Origin: Irpex lacteus
Lineage: Eukaryota > Basidiomycota > Agaricomycetes > Polyporales > Irpicaceae
Assembly: GCA_001986395.2 (NCBI GenBank)
Contig: MQVO02000001.1
Span: forward strand, 806,001 to 870,000
DNA length: 64,000 nucleotides
Direction: 5' to 3'
A model generated the notes under the pieces. That model had not been told where the DNA came from. It saw nothing but the letters and a program-made list of their open reading frames with translations, and searched no databases. The position numbers and the translations under genes were made by a program. Below are positions 30,101-42,468 of this stretch, piece by piece. Each line of letters begins with the position of its first letter. Position 1 is the stretch's first letter.

Positions 30101-31971
30101 CTAAGGATTCCTCACCAATATTGAGCCAGATTCCATGGTCATATCTCTCCCCACTATGTCTGAAGTATCCGACTCGTCCAGAACGTTAGTTTCTGAGACG
30201 ACTTCAGCTCCTTCAGTCTCAACTTCGAGATCATCTCCGTAGAGGCGGGACCGCATGGGTGCACCAATACCACCAACAAATCGTGAGAATTCTAGTTCAC
30301 GGGAGGCCTCACCACCGCTCTGTATCGGCGTTGAAAGGTCGCATTCGTGGTAATAAGCGTGAGCATTGAGAACAATGCGGCTGGCGAGCATGTTCGGGAT
30401 GCTAAAAACGATGCAGTCAGAGATGTGAAGCTCCATATAAATTGTTCTGGCAAGGCCAGGATGCGAAACGGTGTGACTTGAATGCGTTTATGTATGACTT
30501 ACGGGTTGAAGAAGGGGGAGATGATCCACTGGAAGGTATAGAGAGGGTCGACAACCTAAAATCAAGAGCAGTCTAGGTGAGATATGTAGGCGAAATACAC
30601 AGGCTTAACCTACTATCTTCTTCGAATCAGAAAACTAGAGCTCAGGTCTATTAGATTGCGAAGATCTTCGGAATGCGGATAGCAACTCACATTTCCTTTG
30701 GTCATGCAGATATCAAGAATCAATACCACACTGCGGATGTCGATGATCAACAGGAAAAGAGAAAGGCGAACGCTGGTCCTACATGTAGTATAACACCCCT
30801 ATCGATACAACATTAGTTTGGCTGATACATCGTCTGACCTGCTGGAGACTATGTAGTTGGTGTTCAACGGACGTACCATCTCTCACAATACGTTCAATGA
30901 AGCCAACTTGGCGAAGCTTCCTCATCTCCAAGATCAGTCGAAAAGTCGGTGTGACAATTGCAGCTAGGACTAAGGTGTCGAACACCAAGGCCAAGAAGGG
31001 TACGGTGAATTCGTCTATTATAAAGGTGGGGTATTTTGTGAGATGCGAGCTTGAAGAGTATATGGTGAAGAGGTATGTTGACTAACATCTGAGAGATATC
31101 ATCAGGGTAAAGTCTGAATCATCTCTCCGAATCGTAAGCACGCACCTTCGAAGCTTTATAGCGTGTGCTTCTGTCCAAGGGGCCCACTCACATATTGACA
31201 CCGGTCCACTGGCATACGCGGCGGGAAACACCAGAAGCATGTGCGCCTAAAATCAGATTTCACGCAAGTCAGGACGACAACATCGTAGTGACGAAAATGT
31301 ATGTCGTCTCACATATAAACCATATCCGAGCCGAGCTAGGATGAGCGCTGTTCCCGAGAGGAGTATCCAGCGGTTGCGACGGCATATTGCCCATGCTCTC
31401 ATGAGGAGCAACGCTGAATTCAATCGAGATAGCCCGTCAGTAAATGCGGCCAGACACAGTTACGTCAAAAGCATACCATTTGTGCATGCTACAGTCAATT
31501 GCAGAACTACGGATGTGAGATATTGAGTACGAGTACAACTATATGCGGCAAGTATTCAGTTGTCTAGAAAGCATGCGGCAAATGTTCACTCACAAGGAAT
31601 CCGTAGCGAAGCCAAAGGCCATAGAAGACAACCCAATGCACAGGCTAAACAGGGTTGAATATCTGCCGATGAAGAATAAGACTGCAGGCAGAGACACTCT
31701 GGGTCGGGCTTTCCTAGTCCAAAACATGTTGACCTCCATCGGCAGAGTATCAAGATAGTCTGCAATAAATAGCACTAGGTTCCGTCCCAATTACTTCAAT
31801 TCACTAATGAATCTAACAAAACCATGAACAAGTACGCACCGCTGCATGCTAACGTAGCGCAGTTATCATCATATCTATCACGGCAAGATCATCAGCTATA
31901 CAGCACACTTTATGCAAAGGAGTGACTCACAAGTACCAGTAATATCCTGAGAATGGAATATCCAATGGCAT
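30101..31971 (-). CDS. DUF6533 multi-pass membrane protein, copy A
   Basis: A basidiomycete membrane protein with an N-terminal DUF6533 domain. The start at 31971 gives MPLDIPFSGYYWYL; after two introns comes VLFIADYLDTLPMEVNMFW, the DUF6533 signature, then FFIGRYSTLFSLCIGL. Later exons encode ALLLMRAWAICRRNRW, the helix GTALILARLGYGLY, AHMLLVFPAAYASG, FDTLVLAAIVTPTFRLILEM, FIERIVRDG and SIPNMLASRIVLNAHAYY. The cytoplasmic tail is acidic and ends SGSILVRNP. The gene spreads over about ten exons. Every junction I read has GT-AG ends in phase, so this copy appears intact. Function is unknown; the helices and loops suggest a receptor-like or transporter-like protein. Copies B and C on the plus strand further right are relatives. 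Confidence 0.75.
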
Positions 31972-33122
31972 GGCTATTGATGCTTTAAAGTTGGAGACAG
32001 TCGGGAGAAGCGAAAGTCAATTACTACCGTAGTACGGGCACGATCCATTTATACTATACGATATTGGCTATCATATGCATCGCCACAGCCTGCAGCTTCT
32101 GAAGGTGACTTGCAGAGTGTCTCCTGTTAATTGGTGGTGTGGTATTGGTTATGACCATCGCACCGGCAGTGCTTGGCCAACGACTGAAAGTAAAGTTCAA
32201 ACAGGAGTCATACCAGTAGCATTGTTCATTCCAGTTGTGAGGTACCATGTGGTAGAACATCTTATGTATGGAAGGCAAGATGGTCTGGCAGCGTACGTCG
32301 ATGGTTGAAAGGGGTGGCTGAGATGATAATCGAAGGACGAGGTCGGGTACCGCGGCGAAGATGCCGACGTGAAGTTCCCCCATTTGGTATTGAACGTCAC
32401 TCAACGCTGAGCGCTCCGAGGATACCAATTGGAGGACGAGGTGGGGCTGTGACGGAGACCCACATGTCGAATGTTAACATGTTGTGATGGGCGCGGAGGA
32501 TTTTCCTCGAAAACATAAGGACTCCTATCCCTTGAATGCTAAACATAGGACCAGGGTGTGTAGGAACTGCCAGTGGAATTTGGCTGGAGTTCAAACTTGG
32601 ACATCTCTGCAAGGAACACGAGTATCAACGAGAATATTGAACTCTTGGTATATATTCATCACGTTCGTTCATTCTTTCGTAATAAGACAGGAGGCAAGCA
32701 CCACCAGGCGATGTACCGTATCTACTTCATAAAATCGACTTCCGACAGGAAAATCAGACCACGAACACCATTCAACCAGCCAGAAAGCAGAACATTCAGG
32801 CAATATAACACAACGAACGCGTAACGGGAACAAGAAACGTATATGCGACAAGCGGAGGAAATTATGAATGCCTAAGGGATATCTTGCCATCGTGATAGCC
32901 AGACAGGACGCCTATCCGTTCGCCATTATTGCAAGACTTGGAGTGGGGAGCTGAACGGGGCGTGTAGTCTGGATATCTTGGCCTAAGCGCGAGAGAGAAG
33001 AAACGACGAGGAAGGAAGACAGAGAGGAAGGATATAACAATACAGGGCATAACAAGAGAGCCGAGGACCATAACCTTTATCATTGCCAACATACTGCGTG
33101 TACGTGCACTCCATCTACGTCC
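31972..33122. other. Intergenic, between DUF6533 copy A and the MADS-box gene
   Basis: The left part is upstream of DUF6533 copy A and the right part is downstream of the MADS-box gene. Frames of 60-124 residues occur on both strands around 32,050-32,830 and contradict one another; none resembles a known family. Confidence 0.45.
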
Positions 33123-34265
33123 TCACCGCCTCTGGTAATGGTTCCCCTGTTGGACACCCGGAGCACCCCATGCCATACCCTGTTGTTGCTGCTCATGTCC
33201 AGTCGGAACAGGAGCCTGCGCATAGCCGTACGGATTACCCTGCGGAGCACCCTGAGGCTGCCCACCATAGCCAGCGTATATACCAGCACTCGGGTCAGCG
33301 GTACCCGTAGGAGCGTACGCAGGGTAACTTGGGCTCTGGGGCTGAAGTTGCTGACCCTGGGGAGGTGGCGGGATCGTCAGGCTGCCAGAGAGGGGCATCT
33401 GCTGACGACTGTGTGGCGAGGTAGCGGTGTTAGAGGCAGGCGCCGGCGGAGGAGGTGGCTGCTGGGAAGCACCAGTAGGTGAGTTGGATGCAGGAGGTGG
33501 CGGTGGAGGAGGAGGTGGTCCGCCGGAAGAAGCCGCACCCGATGAAGGACGTGCGGGCGCCGTGGTAGTAGAGTCGGCGCGACGACGCTTGCGCCCACCT
33601 CGCTCGTCGGGCTCTGCCGAGGGTCCGACGGCGGTGTTATCTCCGTCATCGTTGCCATCTTCTTCCTTACCGCCGATAGAGAGACCGCCGGGAACGTTGG
33701 GCGGTGGGGCGGGCTGCGCTGGGGAGTGTGGCATAGCGGAGGAACGACCAAGAGGTGTGCCGACAGGCATGGTGGACGGAAGCTGACCATGAGGTGCGTT
33801 CAAGCATGCTTGGATAAGATTCTTGCCCTCGGGTTGAGTGACGAGGGGTTGCAGCTTGGCAGTGGTGAATGTGTATACGAGCCCGGTCTCGCTCACGACG
33901 AGGAGCAACACCTGGGTACCAGTAAGAGTGGAGAGCTCATAAGCCTATACGACATTATCAGATGAGTCAAGGCAGTCAGTGAACGGAACGACAATGACAG
34001 GATGAGGACATACCTTCTTCATGATACCAGCCTTTCGTTTTGAGAACGTTATGTGACGCCTCGACTTGTCTTGGATGAACTCGATCTTGATTTTTCTCCT
34101 ACCAGCCTTCTTGTCCGTCTTGGGCTTGTCTTCGTCATCATCATCGTCTCCTGCACTGTCTGCAGCATCTTGGTCTTGGATGAACGCGTCCTCTACTGAC
34201 GGAGGCGCGGTGGGGTCGATCGGGTCGAGGCGCTGGCGTTTGTTGGACAACGTCGAGTCCGGCAT
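33123..34265 (-). CDS. MCM1: MADS-box transcription factor, SRF/Mcm1 type
   Basis: A 357-residue transcription factor encoded by two exons (34014-34265 and 33123-33944) that sum to a whole number of codons. The acidic N terminus (about residues 20-55, DDDDDEDKPK) precedes the MADS box: RRKIKIEFIQDKSRRHITF, then SKRKAGIMKKAYELSTLTG, and VLLLVVSETGLVYTF (about residues 56-115). The intron lies between KK and AYEL inside the MADS box. The extension TAKLQPLVTQPEGKNLIQACL is the SAM-type dimerisation region seen in Mcm1 and SRF. The remainder is Pro/Gln/Gly-rich with runs of up to nine Pro, as in activation domains. Mcm1 orthologues regulate mating, cell-cycle and morphogenesis genes. Targets here cannot be inferred. 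Confidence 0.92.
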
Positions 34266-37200
34266 GCTTGCGATTTGTTCTAACGGACAAACTCAAGTCA
34301 GTCATGTTCGAAACGACGAGCAAGTAGACGATGTGGCGATGCCGAGAATGTGTAGGCGTATATGGGTAGACATCCCAAAACGGGTTGTGGGCGCGGTGCG
34401 CGAAGACGAGAGAGGAAGGTGGGACTTACGATGTAATTAAAAATTGACAGTGGGCGTGAACGGCGTGCTAATATCGTTCGACGACGCGTACGATGTGCTA
34501 ATTGTTGAGCGACGAAGGCTGGAGGCCGTTGTCGACGGCGAGGAAGGGGTGGACGACGGATTGGGAGGTGCGTCGGGGAGGCAGACTGAAAGGGAAGGGG
34601 GGAGGGGCCTCTGCCGGAAAAGGGGAGAAAACGACTCGAAGAGGAAAGGAGGCAAGAAAGGTCGAAATGCCACCGCCCCCGATTCGTCTTATACCCAAAA
34701 TCAGCCGTCCCGAACGCCCTGCCCCGGCCATCACCGCCATCTTCCAACTCCGCACATCCCGCCCTCCTGCCATATCTTATCGCCCAGCGCATCATCACCC
34801 TTCCCCCTTTGGGAACGCCTCCCTGTTGTGGCGAGTCACGCCGCTTGTTCTTGTGCTATGAATGGCCACAGCGTTGCCTCCAAAGGACACGCTTTCCCTG
34901 GCGTTCTGCTCGTGGAACACAGTGAGGAATTCCTGCCCTAAAGCGGGTTCTCACGCGTGACCTGCGCCACATCATCTCTTTCAGGCACCGCAGCACTATA
35001 TCGGGAATGTGTCACCTTGTGTCACGCACCTTCCATTTTCGCTCCCACCGTCCCGAACCCGGCATGACTTTCTTCTCGAACCGTTTGGCATACCATCCGT
35101 GGCCGCTGTCTACGACGTCTTGAACGTGCATAAGGCCTTCATCGTTGATGCATTCCTTTACACAGCCAGCCCAATCACACCAGGCGTAAGTGTGTTCAAA
35201 CCCGCGGAATCCTAATTACACCGCGCGACGGGGACAATAGTGGACGTTGCGACATTGCTTGCATCAAATCGCACCGGAGTTCCAGCCTGAGAGAAGCTTG
35301 GAGAGCATCGCAGCCTCTCTGGGTGACAGCAAGTACGTCTCACGTTAACACTGTCGTCATAAATATTGCAATTGTTCAGCTTGTGGCAGCTTTCGCCCAC
35401 TCCAGACCCATCGGTATTGCATACGAACCAGATAGCGACGAACTGAAGCTGAGATTCGAACTCAGAGAGAGTTACACCGTAATCTTCTGGAAAACAAACG
35501 GTTCGATGCAGCAAATCGTCGCGTGGCCACGAATCGCTCGCGCCTTCGCACTGAACCAATTCATCTTCACTGTGTGATCTCCAAAGTGGTGTGTGCGGTG
35601 TGCCTGGCAGGTGTTCGTCTTGTCTCCGCCGGCATTCCCATATACAGACTCCTTGGCCTTCCCCTCTGCCTCGTGGTCCCCGAGTCTATCCGTCTCCGGA
35701 TCGCGATAGGCTCAGGTTATGCGTGTTTTGGTCCCGCGAAGGTACGCTCAAGATCTCATGTGGTTCGTTCAGTGGTGATGCTCTAAATCAGGTCCTTTGA
35801 CAAAGCTGTTTCTGCGACTGCGCATTTGTACTTCTCTCGCCAAGTCCCACATGTGATATGTACTCGCGTATCCACACTCTTCTGGTCCCCGCAGAGCCCG
35901 AACTGGGTTTAGGGTCAAAGATTGTCAGACGGCCAGTCACGGACACAGTTGGAATACTTGGGAGCAGGTTCATTTTCGCCATCAACAGCTGGCGGGACAC
36001 CCGATCGAGCCGAATCATAGCCAGTTGAAAGTCTAATTACGCCACCACGCTGCAACCCAAATACAATCGAACCACTCGGTCCATATTAATCCGGGTGTTC
36101 TTACCGAATTTGAACATTCAGGTCGGTTCTATCGAGCTTTAAAACTGCTCTTACGAGAAAGAGATAGGGTTGGATAAGGGCAATGAGGTTGAAGAAGCGC
36201 GAGAAGTATGGGTGAAAGCGAACAGGCCTTTCCCTTCTCTCGCAGTGGCCACAGACAATGATTCGTCCGCTCCCACTTACGACCCATCGAACGGCGCCAC
36301 ACAGACCGAATTCCTTAACTCCATTGCTTCTCTGCGGAGATTACAAAGCAGCGAACCGAACTCCTACTTTGGGACCGCCTCGTGCGTCGCAGTCAATGCG
36401 AAGTCGATCGTGCTGTAAGCAGCAGCGGCGTTGAGGGTGGGCGCGACAGATATGGTGCGGTTTTGGTCGTTTTAGGTAAGTGAGGTGGTTATTGTTCTGG
36501 TATGCCTGCCTTCACTGACTTGGGGCCGATGTCGCAGTGCGGCCCGATTTTATGGCAAACATGAGCCGTAACTGCAGCATGTTCGCGGGTTGAGTCATGT
36601 TTCATGACTGCTTGCGGTGTTATGCCATCCGAACGCCTCGAGGTATCTTCTCCGCGGCCCCAATCAGGCAAGAGACCATGCAAGAACCTCTGCGTTCGCG
36701 ATTGGTCAGCTCCGTAATAGGGCACCCCAACACGGCCGTTGTGGTTTGGGGTTTGCGCACGATGGATTCATCCTGTTGGTTAACACATCTGCCAACCGCC
36801 ATCGTAGAGATATGAAAGGCATCAGGGCGTGGCTGCCAGATAGTCCTCGCACAGCGATACACGCCGTGACTGAATTGACTTGGGTTAATAGGTCCCAGGC
36901 ACAGTGGGGTGCTACAGGTCGGACTAGCGGGCACTGCCGCCTGTCGAGCGATGTCCGCACAGCTTCTGTTTAAATTGTCTGTTGCCATACCTCGGTGAGC
37001 CCGAAGCGAGACTAAAGCGCGCCAAAGCCTTACCCGTTTCTTAGGTATCGCTATTTTTGGCATCTGCGCAGGTCGTTCGGTGACTACTACCGAGTAACTA
37101 CCATAAGCTTAATGCTTATGTATAGCTATATCGTGCCATGTTGCATTCGCCTACTCTGTTATGGAGGGCGTGTCGGCCTATTGGGATGCGCAGTTCTCAC

Positions 37201-37875
37201 TTTACTTCTTCACCGGGCACGGCTTTGATGCGTATTCTTTTCGATGTAGGCGTTTGCACAAACCTCTTACCCCCTCTGATTGACGAGAAACCGGCCCACT
37301 AGTCACGATCATCACGGTGCGTCATGTAACCAGGACATGGAGTACAAGGCGATAGGTTACTCCAACACTAGAATGCTTGATAGGCCTTTCATATCCACTG
37401 CACACTGAGGTGAGGGCCAAGAACCATTAATTATCCTGTGCTGATATAGAACGTGTAGATTTGATTCAGAACATCCCCACTGCCTTATCTCAATACAGCC
37501 CGGGTATAAATGGAGATATCCTGGAAATTCACGCCCTAGAAGCATTTAATTTAGCGCAAATCCCGTCATAGTTGGAAGAGCCGTGAGAAATCACCTTGTT
37601 TTGATTGCGCTTTATTGGCTTTGACGTGGATAAGAGGTATGTGGTAGGAAAAGGATTCTGATTTATAGTGGCGTATGTGTTGGACGAATGTCGCGCACGG
37701 AGCTTTTCGAACGATGTCGAGGAAAAGTTGGAGCGACCCGTGGAGAAAAATCCCCGTATAACACTGTCGTAGGCTGCCGCTGGACATCGCATAAAATGAG
37801 CTCTATGTTCCTCAACGTTGGATTGCACGATCTCTCAGCGCTGTGGTGGCATACGTAGTCCTACCGAGATTGAAG
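34266..37875. other. Long gene-poor region, 3.6 kb
   Basis: The left end is the MADS-box promoter and 5' leader, which is CT-rich on the sense strand. Between 35,000 and 37,870 I find only frames under 150 residues that overlap on both strands, with no recognisable domain. A frame at about 36,170-36,418 on the plus strand (MDKGNEVEEAREVWVKANRP...) is the most protein-like but matches nothing I know. This may be decayed sequence or hold small unrecognised genes. Confidence 0.45.
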
Positions 37876-39601
37876 ATGGCAGGCCACGACCTTCACTTGG
37901 CTGACATTAACTGGAACTAGTGAGTCCTAATTCTAATATGTCCTGACAATGGCTACTACTAACGGTCATGTCTCTTTCTATAACAGTATGTTCCTGAATA
38001 ATTTGTTGACTCTCTCATCCGGAGGTGCGTACCTACACGAGCAGTACTCCTACCAATTCCCATGTAAGCATAATCCAGTTCTCTGGACTATCGACTACTT
38101 GGACACACTCCCTATGGAGATCCGCACATTTTGGAGTAGGAAAGCCAAGGTCTCTTTCGCAATGGTTGTGTTCTTCGTTGGACGCTATTGTACGCTATTT
38201 TTGGTGCTGTTATCCATGGCATATGTGGCCCCCGGAGATCCCCCCGATGTTCTGTATGTCCCTCATCTCGAACTGAGAGATGATTTGATACTCATGAGAT
38301 ATGTCATCTAGCTTTAGCATCTATGCCTCATATCCAGCCCTGGTGCTAGGTATTTTGTGCGCCAACAGTACGTCGTCCGTTAATCCTCCGGTAGCGTATG
38401 ACTCTAATGTAGGGCATGATCTTTTAAACTCGCAGCGCTATTGTTAATGAGAGCTTATGCCCTGTGTCGTTATAGTCGCTGGGTTCTCGTCCCAGGTACA
38501 GTCGTGATTATAGCCCGGTTTTTATACACCCTATATGTAAGCGTCCACGCTGTGCGATCACCGTTCGAGGCTCATTTTATCTCCAAATACATGAATATCA
38601 GGTAAACGTGGCAACAGAGACCCCCGCCTCCAGCCACAACGAGGTCTCCCTATTACCGAGCTGTGTTGTAGTCTGGCACCCAGGTAACGGACAGGTCGAG
38701 AGACTAATGGAGAGGTATGTTGCAAGACGTCGTTCTCGGTGGCTGCTGCGACTAACTCCTTTTCTAAGATGTTAGTTCCAACCTTTGTGTACTCTAGGAG
38801 TTTAAGCTATGCTGATCATCATAGTTCGATCCCTTCCCATAGTACTATCCCCTATACTCGCAATGATATTCGACACGCTGGTCCTCGCTGCTATCATCAG
38901 GTCGACGTCTCGGCATATTTTGGATATGAGAGGACTCCGCCAAGGCGGACTGGTCGAAAGAGTTGTTAAAGATGGTGAGTAATCCGAGTCGGTCTACTAT
39001 CACGCGACTCGGAGCTCTGACCGAAAACTGCGCAGGCGTACTCTACTATGTGTAAGCATAAAACTGTGGCCTCAAAGACAAAGAATCTTGCTGAACGCAA
39101 GGATACAGGGTGGTTTTGATGCTTGCCATCTGTATGACTGTTTCGGACGTATGTCACGACCTCAATTTAACAAGTCTCCGCAGTGCCGCCGTTGCTGACG
39201 CTTCCTCAAATAGGCAGCAGAGGTCATCGGGATAGTATGCACTACTTGGTTCTGTAACCATCTTGGTGTATTGTTAATCACGTAAATTTGCTTTTCAGGA
39301 AAATAGCGCGCTGGATACTTTGGGACAGGTCGTTGGGCCATTTTATGATGTGTAAGTAGTATCGCTCGCTTCAACATTCAGATTCTGATCAAGTGAGATA
39401 TTATCTGGCCCCTTGACCTCAGCGTTCCAAATATGCTCGCAATTCGCATTATATGCTCAACGCCCGCATCTATAACGACACATCGCCGTCAACCCTTTCC
39501 TTACGGGGCGATCATGAAGTCAGGTTTGCTCGAGTTATAGGCAGCATTGGCGCAGATCTAAAGTCCAGTTTGTTTGACGAGGAGCCAGACGAAGAGGTGT
39601 G
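37876..39601 (+). pseudogene. DUF6533 membrane protein, copy B, probably frameshifted
   Basis: A paralogue of copy A in the opposite orientation. Exon 1 (37876-37919) encodes MAGHDLHLADINWN and exon 2 (37987-38024) MFLNNLLTLSSG. Exon 3 from 38079 encodes VLWTIDYLDTLPMEIRTFW, the DUF6533 signature, then FFVGRYCTLFLVLLSM. Later exons give ALLLMRAYALCRYSRW, FLYTLY, MIFDTLVLAAIIRSTSR, GGLVERVVKDG and VPNMLAIRII. Just after this (near 39,450) the frame breaks. Two extra bases relative to copy A separate VPNMLAIRII from LNARIYNDTSPSTLSLRG and the rest of the tail, which runs to a stop at 39,599-39,601 in the other frame. The segment between 38,250 and 38,430 also lacks a clean exon. Either this is an early pseudogene or the sequence has an error there. 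Confidence 0.6.
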
Positions 39602-41543
39602 AGGGAGCATAGTAGTCTTATTACTCATTAGAGTATTCCATCGGCTAGGGGCCGCGACTTCATCAACGCCAGAGAGCAGTACTATTAGGATTCGTGAACA
39701 ATTTTCTACAAGGACGTCAGTAGTCCAGTTTATTGTTGACTGATTGTACTTAAGTAAAGTTCTTATCTATACGATTACGAAATCAGGACTTCGTTACGAG
39801 GCATCAATATTCGCAGCTTGAGTTTGCTCGAAGTTTCATAAATGACTTAATCCCAGTCCAAGACCTTTTTCTTCACTTCAAGCTTTCTGGTATATTACAT
39901 CTGAAGGAGGGACCTCAGTGTCCGTGCATTGTGCGTCCCCACTCCCGAGGGTAGAATTGGAGTCTCTCGCGAGTGTCCGGGGTCCGCTGTCGGCCAGAGC
40001 CCGGTGTTCCGAGCGTTTCGGTCTACACCGTGACTGTGACATGTACAACTCTGACTCTAGATCTGAGCTCATGAGTACACGTATTTCAAGTTGGTACTTC
40101 GCGATTGAATTCTGCGTAGTACAATCGTGGTTAACCTCACAACCTCAACGCAAAGAAGACTCTGTATGATCTGCATCATGTTGTGTCGAAAAAACCGGCT
40201 ATCTCCCATCATGTGCTGACCTACTTGACCGAACCACCATTTCGTTGGACTACGGTGGTGATGTTCACAGCTGCATCTGATATGGCTCCGAGTCCAAAAA
40301 ATCAGAGCTCACTCGAGGTTACAGGTAAGGCCTCAGATACTGCAAAAATTAAGCTGATGTCGATGTCATACAGGTTTACTTGTATGCGTCAATGCGCCAA
40401 TGCTCTCAGGCTGTCAAAGCATACTATCAACTTATCGGTATAAACACTCTCCTATTCTCCAGTGAACGGACTCAGGCTATACGAAAACTTCGCTGGAATG
40501 CACCCGTGGCACTTCCGGCGCTGACAGCAATGTATGATGTATACTCGGCTGTGAACGTTGTAAACGACAGCCAAAAAATGAACGATAAACGTAGATGAGT
40601 CACTGATGGTTCTGCATGGGCACAGGCTGAATAGTAACTTATAGTAGGTCTACTATTTTGTGAATCAGGCAAAACAATCCTGCTTACGTTTGTTTACGGC
40701 GCGCTCACGTATACGAGGCGTCCATTGTGTGAGATACTTGGTACGTATGAAACGGTTGCAGTTAGTGCTTGCTCGCTGACAGAACACGAATTGCAGCGAT
40801 GAGGCTATGTAGGCCTGCAACACCTGCTGCTCATTGGCACCGGTACGTCAAGTTATCAAGGGCGAGTTAGTCCTCGGAAGCCGGTTTATCAGTAGCTACG
40901 TGGATGGGTGTTCACTCGACTCATACGAAGACCCAGAAATTTGACTGTATAGTCATTGAGGGTTCGTTCCCTTCTGTAGTAGAATCCCTCATGATCAAGT
41001 TCGCATGATACTGTCATCGGCATGATATCTCTGAGCATCGATGAATCGAGGATACTCGTGCGCGTATTCGTATTTCATTCTTCATTAAGGTTGAGTTTGA
41101 TGATAACGTCTTATTGAATAGGTTTCACGGGTAGGAAACGTGACGTGACGCCGAAGCCTTTCATGATAGAGGAGTAAAAGACCACTTGACTCGGGAACGC
41201 GTGCTTTCTATGGGACAAAGAAGACGCAGGAAGCTGCTGCATGCAGTGCCTCTGGAACTTCATTATCATCGATTGAGGGCTATTGAATGAGGACCTCACA
41301 TCTACCCATACTAAGTACTCTTATCATTGGTTCTCCCGTGAATGCGGGCTCATGATTGAACTATCCTGCTAACCTTTTCCGAGCTGACCTCAGGCTTCCT
41401 ATCAGGAAAACTTGGGTTCTAAGCACTAACATCCGTACTTGAAGACACGACATGTTGTGCGTGCCGTGAGCGGCATGGCCTATCCCTTTGGGAATTCAGC
41501 TCGCTCACGATCATCACAGCTTAGTTGCCTATGAGGATATAAT
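39602..41543. other. Gene-poor region between DUF6533 copies B and C
   Basis: No complete gene is recognised. Scattered stretches near 40,200-40,870 weakly recall DUF6533 exons (for example a CAG followed by an AMRLCR-like peptide near 40,797), which could be the missing 5' half of relic copy C, but the resemblance is too poor to claim. Confidence 0.4.
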
Positions 41544-42050
41544 ATGGCCGCCCAACAAATCCTAGACAGGCTTGTAAGGGATGGTGAGTTGTCCTTGTTC
41601 AACGTGTAAGGCCTCTCAGGAGGCTCAAACGATTGTAATTGACTACTTCGACTGAATACCATCATTGCGGTGTCGTCTTGGGATCTGCTCTCTGCGTAGC
41701 AGCTACTACGGTCAGTGATGGGGTTTGGCGTTGAAACGTACGGTACACTTATCTCATCGATCGCAGGAACGGCATGTATACTACTTACTTTCACCCTCTG
41801 AGTAGTGGATAATTTCCAAGTCGTAGGCGATCATTGCAGGCAACGGATTCAGAGCCTGGAACAAATTATAGAACTCCGCTCAACCTGTGGGACACATCAT
41901 TTGATTATTTTACCGCCTTACTTACCTCTTCATAATATTCTACAGCGTTCCAAATACACTAGCAAGCCGCATCTTTTTCAACCCGGTGCTACACCGATGA
42001 TGGTGTCTTGTTCAGGGACGAGGTTGATAGTGGCAGCGTGCGAAGTGTAA
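41544..42050 (+). pseudogene. DUF6533 relic, copy C (3' fragment)
   Basis: Two pieces match the 3' exons of copies A and B. ILDRLVRDG followed by a GTGAGT donor (about 41,560-41,585) corresponds to GGLVERVVKDG followed by GTGAGT in copy B. After a CAG at 41,944-41,946, VPNTLASRIFFNPV corresponds to the IPNMLASRIVLNA block of copy A. No intact upstream exons are visible and the tail ends soon after. I read this as a truncated, decaying copy. Confidence 0.5.
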
Positions 42051-42468
42051 CAAGGCCAGCAAGAACGAGGTAGAGGTCAACATGCAGTTGGTGAGATGCA
42101 AATCATACTATTTATCATACGTCATATATCTGTGTAACCACCAGGTCAAGCTGAACACAGTCATACAGTAAGTATCCGAGTCGTGACTTTGACACTTAGA
42201 ATCTCAGGGCTCCGAGGGCAGAACGAGGCAGTTATAATAATACTAGTACAATACGGAAAGTAGGCGTAGTTGTACTCAGATATGTCACTATACATACTGT
42301 TCGTACTATCGTTAAGTATGCAAACTTCATTGGCAGGCCCGGGGGACGCTCAGCGGAGTATGTTTGCTACTGTTTGTCCATTCCACGTGAGAATCATACC
42401 AGTGTAGTTAAGTGGTGTACTCGTCTCTTGTTTTGTTACTCTCCTCTTCTTTCGTCTCAACCCCCACC
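42051..42468. other. Upstream region of the Red1-like gene
   Basis: About 420 bp of promoter and 5' leader. The leader just before the ATG is CT-rich and ends in CCCCCACC, a good initiation context. A longer frame opens at 42412 but its extra residues are hydrophobic and unlike the rest of the protein. Confidence 0.5.

Noticed and set aside
33427..33786. Gly-rich plus-strand frame opposite the MADS-box gene
   Set aside because: It is the complement of the poly-Pro region of the MADS-box protein.
35425..35465. tRNA-like T arm on the minus strand (CTGAG TTCGAAT CTCAG)
   Set aside because: No matching acceptor stem, A box or anticodon arm lies upstream, so it is a chance hairpin.
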